64,000 bases of DNA, taken from assembly GCA_031552235.1 (NCBI GenBank), contig JAVBMR010000024.1, positions 22,386 to 86,385 on the forward strand, in the 5' to 3' direction. Origin of the DNA: WRDF01 sp031552235 (GTDB taxonomy: Bacteria > Bacteroidota > Bacteroidia > Bacteroidales > Rikenellaceae). The position numbers and the translations under genes were made by a program. This document shows positions 52,055 to 60,738 of the stretch, one piece after another. The notes under the pieces are model-generated. The model ran no database searches. It was not told where the DNA came from and saw only the letters and a program-made list of their open reading frames with translations. Position 1 is the stretch's first letter. Every line of letters begins with the position of its first letter.

Positions 52055-53587
52055 ATGGACAATAACAAGATATACGAGGAGTTCCTCGCCCGTGACAAAG
52101 CCGCCGAATTGGGTGGAGGCGAAAAGAAAATCGAAAAACTGCATGCCGCAGGTCGTATGACCGCTCGCGAACGCATCGAAACCCTGCTCGACAAGGGCAC
52201 GTTCGTGGAGTTCGACAAGTTCGTCGTACATCGCTGCACTAACTTCGATATGCAGGACGAGAAAATCCCCGGCGACGGCATCGTGTCTGGTTGCGGCAAG
52301 GTGGACGGCCGGCAGGTGTATGTTTACGCCTACGACTTCACCGTTTTCGGTGGCTCGCTGAGCATCACCGCCGCCAACAAGATCGTAAAGGTACAGACAA
52401 TGGCGCTCAAGAACGGTTCGCCGGTAATCGCCTTGAACGACTCGGGTGGGGCGCGCATACAGGAGGGCATCGACAGCCTTACGGGCTATGCCAACATATT
52501 CTTCCAGAACACGATAGCCTCGGGTGTTATCCCGCAGATATCGGCGATCCTCGGCCCGTGCGCCGGGGGGGCGTGCTACTCGCCCGCGCTCACCGACTTC
52601 ATTTTTATGGTCAACGAAAAGAGCCACATGTTCGTTACCGGGCCGGATGTAGTGAAGGCCGTAACACATGAAGAGGTGACAAAAGAAGAGCTTGGGGGTG
52701 CCTATACCCACAACAGCAAAAGCGGTGTGGCGCATTTCATGGGAAACACCGAGGAAGAGGTGCTTATGGGCATCCGCGAGCTTCTGAGCTTCCTGCCATC
52801 TAACAACCTCGAAGATATACCCACACGTTCCGTAGTGGACGATATCAACCGCGAGGACGAGCGTTTGCAGACCCTCATCCCGGCCGACCCGAACGTCCCA
52901 TACGACGTGAAGGAGCTTATCGAATCGGTGGCCGACGACAACTATTTTTTCGAGGTAATGCCCCATTTCGCAAAGAACGTGGTGATCGGGTTCGTGCGTA
53001 TGGGTGGCCGTACGGCAGGAATCGTGGCCAACCAGCCCGCGTTCCTCGCAGGCGTGCTCGATATCGACGCCTCGGATAAGGCCGCGCGCTTCATACGTTT
53101 CTGCGATTGCTTCAACATCCCGCTCATCACGCTCGAAGACGTGCCTGGCTTCCTTCCGGGCTGCACACAGGAGCATAACGGCATCATCCGCCACGGCGCT
53201 AAAATAGTATACGCCTATGTCGAGGCTACCGTCCCGAAGATCACGCTTATCCTGCGCAAAGCCTATGGCGGAGCGTATATCGTGATGTCGAGCAAGCAGA
53301 CAGGGTCGGACATAAACCTCGCTTACCCGTCGGCCGAGATCGCGGTGATGGGCGCTCAGGGAGCGGTAAACATACTGTTCCGCAACGCCTCGGAAGAAGA
53401 AAAAGCCAAGGCCCTCGAAGAATACACCGAGAACTTCGCCAACCCCTACCAGGCCGCCGAGAAAGGCTACATAGACGAGATCATCATGCCGCGCCAGACC
53501 CGCAGGAAACTCATCCAGGCACTGGAGATGACACAGAACAAGATGCGCGTCAATCCGCACAAGAAGCACGGCAACATGCCTTTGTAG
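52055..53587 (+). CDS. acyl-CoA carboxylase carboxyltransferase (propionyl-CoA type)
   Basis: The 510 aa carboxyltransferase transfers CO2 from biotin to an acyl-CoA, most likely propionyl-CoA to give methylmalonyl-CoA (the reaction can run toward propionate in fermenters). Typical blocks are HAAGRMTARERIETLLDKGTFVEFD, ALNDSGGARIQEG, AGGACYSPALTDFIFM, and the C-terminal AYGGAYIVMSSKQTGSDINLAYPSAEIAVMGAQGAVNI with the ending MRVNPHKKHGNMPL. It is closest to PccB/MmdA proteins. Third gene of the operon; a hairpin terminator follows. No methylmalonyl-CoA mutase is in the window. Confidence 0.93.
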   Translation: MDNNKIYEEFLARDKAAELGGGEKKIEKLHAAGRMTARERIETLLDKGTFVEFDKFVVHRCTNFDMQDEKIPGDGIVSGCGKVDGRQVYVYAYDFTVFGGSLSITAANKIVKVQTMALKNGSPVIALNDSGGARIQEGIDSLTGYANIFFQNTIASGVIPQISAILGPCAGGACYSPALTDFIFMVNEKSHMFVTGPDVVKAVTHEEVTKEELGGAYTHNSKSGVAHFMGNTEEEVLMGIRELLSFLPSNNLEDIPTRSVVDDINREDERLQTLIPADPNVPYDVKELIESVADDNYFFEVMPHFAKNVVIGFVRMGGRTAGIVANQPAFLAGVLDIDASDKAARFIRFCDCFNIPLITLEDVPGFLPGCTQEHNGIIRHGAKIVYAYVEATVPKITLILRKAYGGAYIVMSSKQTGSDINLAYPSAEIAVMGAQGAVNILFRNASEEEKAKALEEYTENFANPYQAAEKGYIDEIIMPRQTRRKLIQALEMTQNKMRVNPHKKHGNMPL

Positions 53588-53604
53588 GGAACGGTTGCGG
53601 AATG

Positions 53605-53635
53605 AAAAAAGGGGGGCTTGCAGCCCCTTTTTTTG
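53605..53635 (+). terminator. terminator of the carboxylase operon
   Basis: The stem AAAAAAGGGG/CCCCTTTTTTT, 18 nt after the stop. Confidence 0.85.
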
Positions 53636-53816
53636 TTTTGATATTATAATGCGGATCAAGGTTTGAAAAATGGGGCGATTTTTTAAAGTGTTTTTCGGCT
53701 CCCGAAGAGAGTCGGCAGACCGCGCAATGGGGTGTGCCGGACAAACCTGATGGCCGGCATTGTGTTGTGTCGAATTATTCTTAACTTTATACTTTGGTTT
53801 GCTAACACCTACAGAT

Positions 53817-56192
53817 ATGGAACATTATACACCCAACAAGGGCGCATGCCTGAAAATGCCCGTATTGCTTCTTTTCCTGTTCGCTTTTTCGGCGGTTTTG
53901 AAGGCCACGGCAGCCACAACCCCGGCGTCAGCTTCGGAGTTCCCGCTGGTCGGTCAGGTGCGCCCGCAGACCGATACGCATAATTCCAGGTGGTTCTTTT
54001 TCTCGTCCGCCTCGCGGCCTTTCGGTATGGTCAGCCTCAGCCCGGATACCTGGACGCGCGGGTCGTGGACATCGGGCTACCTCTACGATTCGACCGAAGT
54101 GAGGTGCTTCAGTCACGTACACTGCTGGCAGATATCTGGCGTCCCCGTGATGCCCACCACCGGCGAAATGACTGGACAGAATGGGATGGAGGCCTATAAA
54201 TCGAAATTTTCGCATGACACCGAGATTGTCAGGCCAGGCTATCATAAGGTCGTGCTGGATAAATACGGCATCGAAGCGGAGCTGACTTCGACTTCGAGGG
54301 TGGGGATGCACAGGTACACATATCCGGCAGGGGAGAAGGCAAATATTATTTTCGACATAGGCGCCTACCTCGCGCACGGGCCGACCGAGAAAGCATATAT
54401 CAAAAAAATATCGGACAGGCAGGTCGAGGGTTATTCCGTTATGGCGCCCACGAACAGGCGCAAGAAGCCGTTTACGGTCTATTTTGTGGCGGAATTCAAT
54501 CAGCCCATGAGCGAATTCGGGGGCTGGGAACTGGTTGACGGAAAAAAACATTTGGCGAAGAAAAATTCCTTCGAGGGCAAGGATGTGGGCGGGTACGTGT
54601 CTTTTGCGCGTCCTCGGAAAAATTCGGTAATAATGAAGGTCGCCATATCCTATGTCGGCATCGAGCAGGCGCGGCTGAACATGAAGGCCGAGCTCGGCCA
54701 CTGGGATTTCGACCGTGTGGTGCGCGATTCATATGCCGAGTGGGAGCGCGAGCTGGGCAAGATCAAAGTCGAGGGAGGGACGGAAAATGAGCGCATTAAG
54801 TTCTACACCGACCTGTGGCGCTCGCTGCTCGGGCGGCACACTTTCTCGGATGCTGACGGGAAGTATATCGACAACACGGGGGCTGAACCCGTAGTGTGGC
54901 AGGTTCCGCTGGCGGACGGCAAGCCGGTGCGCAATACATACAATTCCGACGCTTTCTGGGGCGCCGAGTTCAATCTGAACATACTTTGGTCGATGGCCTA
55001 CCCGAAGATAATGAGCGAGTTCGTTTCGACGCTGGTGGACTACTACAAGAACGGCGGCCTGATCGCCCGCGGCCCCAGCGGCGGAAATTACACGTATGTC
55101 ATGGTGGGCGACCAGGCCATACCGCTTATCGCGGCGGCGTACAACAAGGGTATCCGCGATTTCGACACGGAGGCGGCGTTCGAGGGCAGCATCAAAAACT
55201 CGGAGCCGGGAGGCATCCGCGACCACGCCGGGTATGAGTCGAACCCCAACGAATACATGAGGCATTATGTCGAGCAGGGCTTCGTGCCTGAGGGGATTCC
55301 GGGCAACGCCGGGCACAAGGAGGGGTGCGCGATGACGCTCTATTTCGCATACGAGGACTGGTGCATGTCGCAATACGCCAAGGGATTGGGCCGTGAGGAT
55401 GCTTATGAGAAATACTACAACCGCTCGTTCAATTACCGCTATATGTTCGACAAAACCGTCGGCTGGATGCGTCCGCGAACGCCGGACGGTTCGTGGCAGC
55501 CCAACTTCGCTCCGATAGGAAAGGGCTTCAATATGCCCGGTTTCGTAGAGAGCAACTCGGCCATTTTCACCTACTACGTCCCACACAATATCGAAGACCT
55601 TATCCATATGATAGGCGGTAATGACGCTTTTGTGGCTAAGCTGGAACGTCAGTTCGAAGCCGCCGCCGCGAACAACTTCATCACCGACCACGGCAAGCAC
55701 GCCGAGAGCTGGGTCGATTACGAGAACCAACCCTCGCTGCACATGGCCCACCTGTTCAGCCATGCCGGCGCCCCGTGGCTCACGCAATACTGGGTGCGGC
55801 GCGTCAAGAAGGACGTGTTCGGCGACATAACGCCCTACGGTGGTTACAACGGCGACGAAGACCAGGGGCAGATGGGTGCGCTCGGCGTGCTGATGGCCAT
55901 AGGGCTGTTCGACGTGCAGGGCGGGGCTTCTGTTGATCCGCATTACGAGATCACCTCGCCCGTTTTCGACAAGGTCACGATCGAGCTCGACAACCGCTAT
56001 TATCCCGGCGGCGAGTTCGTTATCGAAACAGTTGGCAACTCCCCGGAAAACGTGTACATACAGAAGGTTACGTTCAATGGCAAACCCTACGGCTCGTTCA
56101 AACTGCCGCACTCGGAATTCGCAAAAGGCGGGAAACTTGTGATATACCTCGGCGATAAACCCAACAAAGGGTGGGGGATACTTCCGCGATAA
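53817..56192 (+). CDS. GH92 family exo-alpha-mannosidase
   Basis: A calcium-dependent inverting alpha-mannosidase of the GH92 type, 791 aa from the start at 53817. A signal peptide follows the first residues (MPVLLLFLFAFSAVLKATAAT). The N-terminal beta-sandwich domain has RCFSHVHCWQISGVPVMPTTGEM, and the (alpha/alpha)6 domain has FWGAEFNLNILWSMAYPKI, EYMRHYVEQGFVPEG, and the catalytic YNGDEDQGQMGALGVLMAIGLF block where the acidic residues lie. It trims alpha-mannosides of host or fungal glycans in the periplasm. A methionine 19 codons upstream was rejected for lack of a usable signal. It is a single gene upstream of the uronate cluster. Confidence 0.88.
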   Translation: MEHYTPNKGACLKMPVLLLFLFAFSAVLKATAATTPASASEFPLVGQVRPQTDTHNSRWFFFSSASRPFGMVSLSPDTWTRGSWTSGYLYDSTEVRCFSHVHCWQISGVPVMPTTGEMTGQNGMEAYKSKFSHDTEIVRPGYHKVVLDKYGIEAELTSTSRVGMHRYTYPAGEKANIIFDIGAYLAHGPTEKAYIKKISDRQVEGYSVMAPTNRRKKPFTVYFVAEFNQPMSEFGGWELVDGKKHLAKKNSFEGKDVGGYVSFARPRKNSVIMKVAISYVGIEQARLNMKAELGHWDFDRVVRDSYAEWERELGKIKVEGGTENERIKFYTDLWRSLLGRHTFSDADGKYIDNTGAEPVVWQVPLADGKPVRNTYNSDAFWGAEFNLNILWSMAYPKIMSEFVSTLVDYYKNGGLIARGPSGGNYTYVMVGDQAIPLIAAAYNKGIRDFDTEAAFEGSIKNSEPGGIRDHAGYESNPNEYMRHYVEQGFVPEGIPGNAGHKEGCAMTLYFAYEDWCMSQYAKGLGREDAYEKYYNRSFNYRYMFDKTVGWMRPRTPDGSWQPNFAPIGKGFNMPGFVESNSAIFTYYVPHNIEDLIHMIGGNDAFVAKLERQFEAAAANNFITDHGKHAESWVDYENQPSLHMAHLFSHAGAPWLTQYWVRRVKKDVFGDITPYGGYNGDEDQGQMGALGVLMAIGLFDVQGGASVDPHYEITSPVFDKVTIELDNRYYPGGEFVIETVGNSPENVYIQKVTFNGKPYGSFKLPHSEFAKGGKLVIYLGDKPNKGWGILPR

Positions 56193-56223
56193 GTACGATG
56201 CTGCGGGATAAATTTCCAAAGCA

Positions 56224-56255
56224 TTGGAGAAAACCCGGGCAAATGATTATCTTTG
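56224..56255 (+). promoter_or_regulatory. promoter of the uronate cluster
   Basis: TTG at 56224-56226, a 21-nt spacer and TATCTTTG at 56248-56255, 105 nt before the kduD start. Confidence 0.65.
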
Positions 56256-56360
56256 TATTTATGCTTATTCACAACAATACCCCATGCCCAATAAAAAAGA
56301 ATAAATAGTTTCCGATAAAGAATTTGTATTTTACCCGAACAACCATTAAAACTTTATGAT

Positions 56361-57155
56361 ATGTTAAATCAATTTTCACTGAACGGGAAAGTGGCGCTTG
56401 TGACCGGGGCCTCTTACGGCATCGGTTTCGCTATTGCCAGTGCGTTGGCGAAGGCCGGCGCGAAGATCGTATTCAACGACATCAACCAGCAGACCGTGGA
56501 TAAGGGGTTGGCCGCGTACAAGGAAGCAGGCATCGAGGTCAAAGGCTATGTGTGCGACGTGACTGACGAAGACGGCGTGAACGCGATGGTGGCCCGTATA
56601 GAGAAAGAGGTCGGCGTGATAGACATCCTCGTGAACAACGCAGGTATAATCAAGCGCATCCCGATGCATGAAATGACCGCGGCGGAATTCCGCCAGGTTA
56701 TCGACATCGACCTGAACGGGCCTTTCATAATGGCCAAGGCCGTTATCCCGAGCATGATAAAGAAAGGGCACGGCAAGATAATCAATATCTGCTCGATGAT
56801 GAGCGAACTCGGCCGCGAAACAGTGTCGGCATACGCGGCTGCAAAGGGTGGGCTGAAGATGCTCACTCGCAACATCTGCTCTGAATACGGCGAGCGCAAC
56901 ATCCAGTGCAACGGCATCGGCCCGGGCTATATCGCAACCCCCCAGACGGCTCCGCTGCGCGAAAAACAGGCCGACGGCTCGCGCCATCCGTTCGATTCGT
57001 TCATCATCGCCAAGACTCCCGCGGCACGCTGGGGTACGCCCGAAGACCTCCAGGGCCCTGCCGTGTTCCTCGCTTCGGACGCCTCGAACTTCGTGAACGG
57101 GCATGTGCTATACGTCGACGGCGGTATCCTGGCCTACATCGGCAAACAGCCGTAG
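56361..57155 (+). CDS. kduD: SDR dehydrogenase, 2-keto-3-deoxygluconate/gluconate 5-dehydrogenase type
   Basis: A 264 aa short-chain dehydrogenase. Cofactor motif TGASYGIGFAIA, NNAG in LVNNAGI, catalytic Ser in ICSMMSE and Tyr-Lys in YAAAKGG. It resembles gluconate 5-dehydrogenases and 2-dehydro-3-deoxygluconate 5-dehydrogenase (KduD), which reduces 2,5-diketo-3-deoxygluconate with NADH to 2-keto-3-deoxygluconate. The placement with kduI and GH105 genes supports the KduD role. It is the first gene of a co-directional cluster; no signal peptide, so it acts in the cytoplasm. Confidence 0.85.
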   Translation: MLNQFSLNGKVALVTGASYGIGFAIASALAKAGAKIVFNDINQQTVDKGLAAYKEAGIEVKGYVCDVTDEDGVNAMVARIEKEVGVIDILVNNAGIIKRIPMHEMTAAEFRQVIDIDLNGPFIMAKAVIPSMIKKGHGKIINICSMMSELGRETVSAYAAAKGGLKMLTRNICSEYGERNIQCNGIGPGYIATPQTAPLREKQADGSRHPFDSFIIAKTPAARWGTPEDLQGPAVFLASDASNFVNGHVLYVDGGILAYIGKQP

Positions 57156-57188
57156 CAGACACTTTCCACATAAAAACGTATAAAGTTT

Positions 57189-58628
57189 ATGTTTGAATCA
57201 ATAACAACAGCCCTCGAATCGGCTTTCGGCTACGTACTTGGCCTCGGTGCGCCTGTGATGATGCCGTTGCTGTTCACGATCCTTGGGATCTGTATCGGCC
57301 TCAAACCCGGAAGGGCCGTTAAGAGCGGCCTGCTGGTCGGGGTCGGTTTCATCGGGCTTTCGATTGTTACTGCGCTGCTTACCAGTGCGTTGGGGCCGGC
57401 ACTGAATAAGGTTGTCGATATCTACGGCTTACAGCTCAAGGTTTTCGACATGGGGTGGCCCGCCGCGGCGAGTATCGCCTACAACACCTCTATCGGAGCG
57501 TTCGTGATACCCGTTTGCCTCGGGGTTAACTTCCTGATGCTCCTGACCAAGACGACCAGGACCGTCAATATCGACCTGTGGAACTACTGGCACTTCGCAT
57601 TCGTAGGGGCGCTGGCTTACTATTCGACCGGCAGCATCTTCTGGGGTTTCTTCGCCGCCGTGATATGCTACATCGTCACGCTGGTCATCGCCGACTGGAT
57701 GGCGCCTCGCTTCCAGAAGTACTACGACAAGATGGACGGCATATCGCTGCCGCAGCCGTTTGTCGGCGGTTTCGCGCCTATCGCGCTGGTGCTGAATAAA
57801 GTACTTGATGTGATTCCCGGTATCAACAAGGTCAATATCGACGCCGAGGGGATGAAGAAGAAATTCGGACTGATGGGCGAGCCGCTGTTCCTCGGAGTTG
57901 TGGTCGGCCTCGGGATCGGGGCGCTCGCGCGTTACGAATTCGCCAAAGTGCTGATGCTGGGCGTGCAGATGGGGGCCGTAATGGAACTTATCCCGCGCAT
58001 CACAGGCCTGTTCATCGAAGGGTTGATGCCTATATCGGAAGCGACCAAGACAATGATAGGCAAGAAGTTCAAGAAAAGCGCCGGGCTGAATATCGGTATG
58101 AGCCCCGCGCTGGTTATCGGCCACCCGACAACGCTGGTAGTGTCGCTGCTGCTGATCCCAGTCGTGCTTCTGTTGTCTGTCGTGCTTCCGGGGAACGAAT
58201 TTCTGCCGTTGGCGTCGCTGGCCGGCATGTTCTACCTCTTCCCTCTGGTGCTTCCGATTACAAAGGGCAACGTACTGAAAACTTTTATTATAGGGCTTAT
58301 AATACTGATCGGCGGGGTTTACCTCGTGACCAACCTTGCGCCTTATTTCACGAAAGCTGCTGTGGATGTATATGCACGTACGCAGGACGCAGCCGTGAGG
58401 ATACCTGACGGTTTCTCGGAAGCGGCGTCGCTCGACTTCGCGGCCAGTCCACTCGCATGGCTGATTTACCACCTGACCGCCAGCATAAAGATCGTAGGCC
58501 CCATTTTGCTCGGGGCAGGTGCGCTTGCGATGGCCGTATGGAACAGGACGCGCATTGTGAGGCAGAATAAGTTGGCCGAACTGCGAAACATCGATCCGGA
58601 AACTTTTACGGGTACTGAAGATAAATAA
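57189..58628 (+). CDS. galactitol-type PTS EIIC-like permease without PTS partners
   Basis: A 479 aa membrane protein with ten or so hydrophobic helices, resembling the EIIC (galactitol/SgcC-type) proteins of the phosphotransferase system. The N-terminal ALESAFGYVLGLGAPVMMPLLFTILGICIGLKPGRAVKSGLLVGVGFIGLSIVTALL and the NEFLPLASLAGMFYLFPLVLPITKGNVLKTFIIGLIIL region are typical. No EIIA, EIIB, HPr or enzyme I gene is in the window, and most Bacteroidetes lack a complete sugar PTS. It lies between kduD and kduI, so it probably carries the uronate breakdown product as a simple secondary transporter. That function is inference. Confidence 0.8.
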   Translation: MFESITTALESAFGYVLGLGAPVMMPLLFTILGICIGLKPGRAVKSGLLVGVGFIGLSIVTALLTSALGPALNKVVDIYGLQLKVFDMGWPAAASIAYNTSIGAFVIPVCLGVNFLMLLTKTTRTVNIDLWNYWHFAFVGALAYYSTGSIFWGFFAAVICYIVTLVIADWMAPRFQKYYDKMDGISLPQPFVGGFAPIALVLNKVLDVIPGINKVNIDAEGMKKKFGLMGEPLFLGVVVGLGIGALARYEFAKVLMLGVQMGAVMELIPRITGLFIEGLMPISEATKTMIGKKFKKSAGLNIGMSPALVIGHPTTLVVSLLLIPVVLLLSVVLPGNEFLPLASLAGMFYLFPLVLPITKGNVLKTFIIGLIILIGGVYLVTNLAPYFTKAAVDVYARTQDAAVRIPDGFSEAASLDFAASPLAWLIYHLTASIKIVGPILLGAGALAMAVWNRTRIVRQNKLAELRNIDPETFTGTEDK

Positions 58629-58653
58629 TCGAAACAACCAATAAGAAACAGAG

Positions 58654-59574
58654 ATGAAAATTAAAACTATGGCAAAAATGGTTTTGGCTGCGGCCGCGGC
58701 TTCCGTGCTGTCGGCAGGCGGAGGGTTCGCCCAGGATGTAAAGTGGGAAATGCGTTACGCCACGAACCCGCAGGATTTTAAAACATACGACACGGAGCGC
58801 ATCAGGAAAGATTTCCTGGTCGAAAAAGTGTTCGAAAAGAACCAGGTCAACCTCGTGTACACCATGTACGACCGCTTCATCGTGGGCGGAGCGATGCCGG
58901 TGGACCGCGCGGTGAAACTCGACACGATCGACATTCTCAAAGCGCCCAATTTCCTCCACAGGCGCGAACTTGGGATCATCAACGTCGGCGGCCCGGGCAA
59001 GGTTAAAGTGGGCGGCAAGGAGTACGCCCTCAATTTCAAGGAGGCGCTATATGTCGGCAGCGGCAGCCACGAGGTGGTTTTCTCGTCGGACAACGCGGCA
59101 ACCCCGGCTAAGTTCTACCTCAATTCGGCGCCCGCGCACACGTCGCACCCTACCAAGCTCATCACGCTGAAAGACGCGAAGGTCATCAACGCCGGTTCGC
59201 AGGAAGAATCGAACGCGAGGACCATCAACCAGCTGATAGTCAACCAGACGGTTGACGTTTGCCAGCTCCAGATGGGCCTTACGGAACTCAAGCCGGGCAG
59301 CGTGTGGAACACCATGCCGGCGCATATCCACGACAGGCGCATGGAGGCTTATTTCTACTTCAATGTGCCGGACGGACAGACGGTTTGCCACTACCTCGGC
59401 GAGCCGCAGGAGAGCCGCCACATCTGGGTGCACAACGAGCAGATCGTATTCTCGCCGGAGTGGTCGATACACTCGGGCGCAGGTACGTCCAACTACATGT
59501 TTATATGGGGCATGGCCGGAGAAAACCTCGACTACGGCGACACCGACAAGATCAATACCCTGGACCTGAAATAA
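58654..59574 (+). CDS. kduI: 5-dehydro-4-deoxy-D-glucuronate isomerase with an N-terminal signal peptide
   Basis: The cupin-type zinc isomerase that converts 4-deoxy-5-keto-uronate to 2,5-diketo-3-deoxygluconate. It has 306 aa. Metal ligands are in MPAHIHDRRMEAYF (H-x-H and the Glu five residues on), and the ending WGMAGENLDYGDTDKINTLDL is typical. The family usually has about 278 aa and starts at the VRYA segment; here the first 26 residues (MKIKTMAKMVLAAAAASVLSAGGGFA) form a classic signal peptide with cleavage before QDVKWEMRYATNP. The enzyme would therefore work outside the cytoplasm. It lies 25 nt after the permease gene and upstream of the GH105 pair. Confidence 0.9.
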   Translation: MKIKTMAKMVLAAAAASVLSAGGGFAQDVKWEMRYATNPQDFKTYDTERIRKDFLVEKVFEKNQVNLVYTMYDRFIVGGAMPVDRAVKLDTIDILKAPNFLHRRELGIINVGGPGKVKVGGKEYALNFKEALYVGSGSHEVVFSSDNAATPAKFYLNSAPAHTSHPTKLITLKDAKVINAGSQEESNARTINQLIVNQTVDVCQLQMGLTELKPGSVWNTMPAHIHDRRMEAYFYFNVPDGQTVCHYLGEPQESRHIWVHNEQIVFSPEWSIHSGAGTSNYMFIWGMAGENLDYGDTDKINTLDLK

Positions 59575-59607
59575 CCTGATTGCGAATAAACCTTAAAACC
59601 GATTATT

Positions 59608-60708
59608 ATGCGTAGAATATTATTGTCACTGGCGCTCCTGCTATCGTGCCAGCTGGCGTTCGGGCAAAAAAGCCTGTTGACGAATTTCCCGGAAAACGCC
59701 GACCCCAAAGCTGTCGGCGACCTGTTGGCGAACCGTATAATCTATGCGGATTACATGATATACGGGAGTACGCTCCACTATGCGATGGTGTGCTACTGGA
59801 ACGGTGCCCTCAAATATGCCGAACTGACGAAGGATAAAATGCTTTTGCAGCATCTGGAGGCTAAATTCGAACAGCTTGTGGATGTGGACAAACACCGCCT
59901 GCCGCCGAAGAACCATGTCGATCATAATATGTTCGGCAGCCTTTGTTTTGAATATTACAAACAGACAGGCGATGAGCGCTACCGTGAAATGGGGCTGTCG
60001 TATGCCGATACCCAATGGGAGGTCCCGGCCAATGCCAGGGAAAAAGAGAAAGAGTGGGCGGCCAAAGGCTATTCATGGCAGACACGCCTTTGGATCGACG
60101 ATATGTATATGATAACCATCGTGCAGACAAGGGCGTACGAAACGACCAAGGAGATGAAGTACCTCGACCGTGCGGCCAGTGAGATGGTTATGTACCTCGA
60201 CGAACTGCAGCGTCCCAACGGCCTGTTCTACCATGCCCCAGACGCGCCACACTACTGGGCGCGCGGCAATGGCTGGATGGCGGTCGGCATGACCGAACTC
60301 CTGCGCTACCTGCCCAAAAACCACGAACATTACGCACGCATCATGGACGGCTACCATAAAATGATGGAAAGCCTCCTCAAGTACCAGGCCCCGAGCGGCA
60401 TGTGGAACCAGCTGATAGACCAGCCCGAATTCTGGGCGGAATCGTCGGGTACCGCAATGTTCGCTTACGCGTTCATCGAGGGTGTCAAGAGGGGATGGCT
60501 CGACGCCAATGTTTACGCCCCGGCCGCACGCAAAGCATGGATCGCGATGCAGGACTATGTGGACGTCAAGGGCGCTGTGGGCGAAGTTTGCATCGGTACC
60601 AGCAAAGACCCGAAGCAACAGCACTACTACGACCGCCCTCGCAGCAGGGGCGACCACCATGGCCAGGCGCCTTACATGTGGTGCGTGAACGCTTTGCTGG
60701 AAAAATAA
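59608..60708 (+). CDS. exported GH105 unsaturated uronyl hydrolase, copy 1
   Basis: A 366 aa (alpha/alpha)6-barrel hydrolase of the GH105/GH88 type that removes the unsaturated galacturonyl or glucuronyl end left by lyases. The N-terminus (MRRILLSLALLLSCQLAFGQ) is a signal peptide; LLSC could also act as a lipobox. Catalytic and binding blocks: WIDDMYMITIVQTRAYE, LFYHAPDAPHYWARGNGWMAVGMTELL, and the C-terminal GDHHGQAPYMWCVNALLEK. Most like YteR/YesR rhamnogalacturonyl hydrolases. A near copy follows 30 nt later (tandem duplication). Confidence 0.9.
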   Translation: MRRILLSLALLLSCQLAFGQKSLLTNFPENADPKAVGDLLANRIIYADYMIYGSTLHYAMVCYWNGALKYAELTKDKMLLQHLEAKFEQLVDVDKHRLPPKNHVDHNMFGSLCFEYYKQTGDERYREMGLSYADTQWEVPANAREKEKEWAAKGYSWQTRLWIDDMYMITIVQTRAYETTKEMKYLDRAASEMVMYLDELQRPNGLFYHAPDAPHYWARGNGWMAVGMTELLRYLPKNHEHYARIMDGYHKMMESLLKYQAPSGMWNQLIDQPEFWAESSGTAMFAYAFIEGVKRGWLDANVYAPAARKAWIAMQDYVDVKGAVGEVCIGTSKDPKQQHYYDRPRSRGDHHGQAPYMWCVNALLEK

Positions 60709-60738
60709 CAAATGCTTAAAACCAAACAACTTACAATC

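Noticed and set aside
51470..53659. A 729-codon open frame on the minus strand
   Set aside because: It lies wholly antisense to the biotin carrier and carboxyltransferase genes, whose protein motifs are clear; the antisense product has no family pattern and reflects GC-rich codon bias.
53690..53740. A second structured leader like the one before accC
   Set aside because: A CGGCTCCCGAAG-AGTCGGCAGACC stretch looks similar by eye, but the pairings of the accC leader are not reproduced and no cobalamin-linked gene follows.
54729..56219. A 496-codon minus-strand frame inside the GH92 gene
   Set aside because: It is antisense to a well-supported glycosidase; no recognisable domain or start signals.
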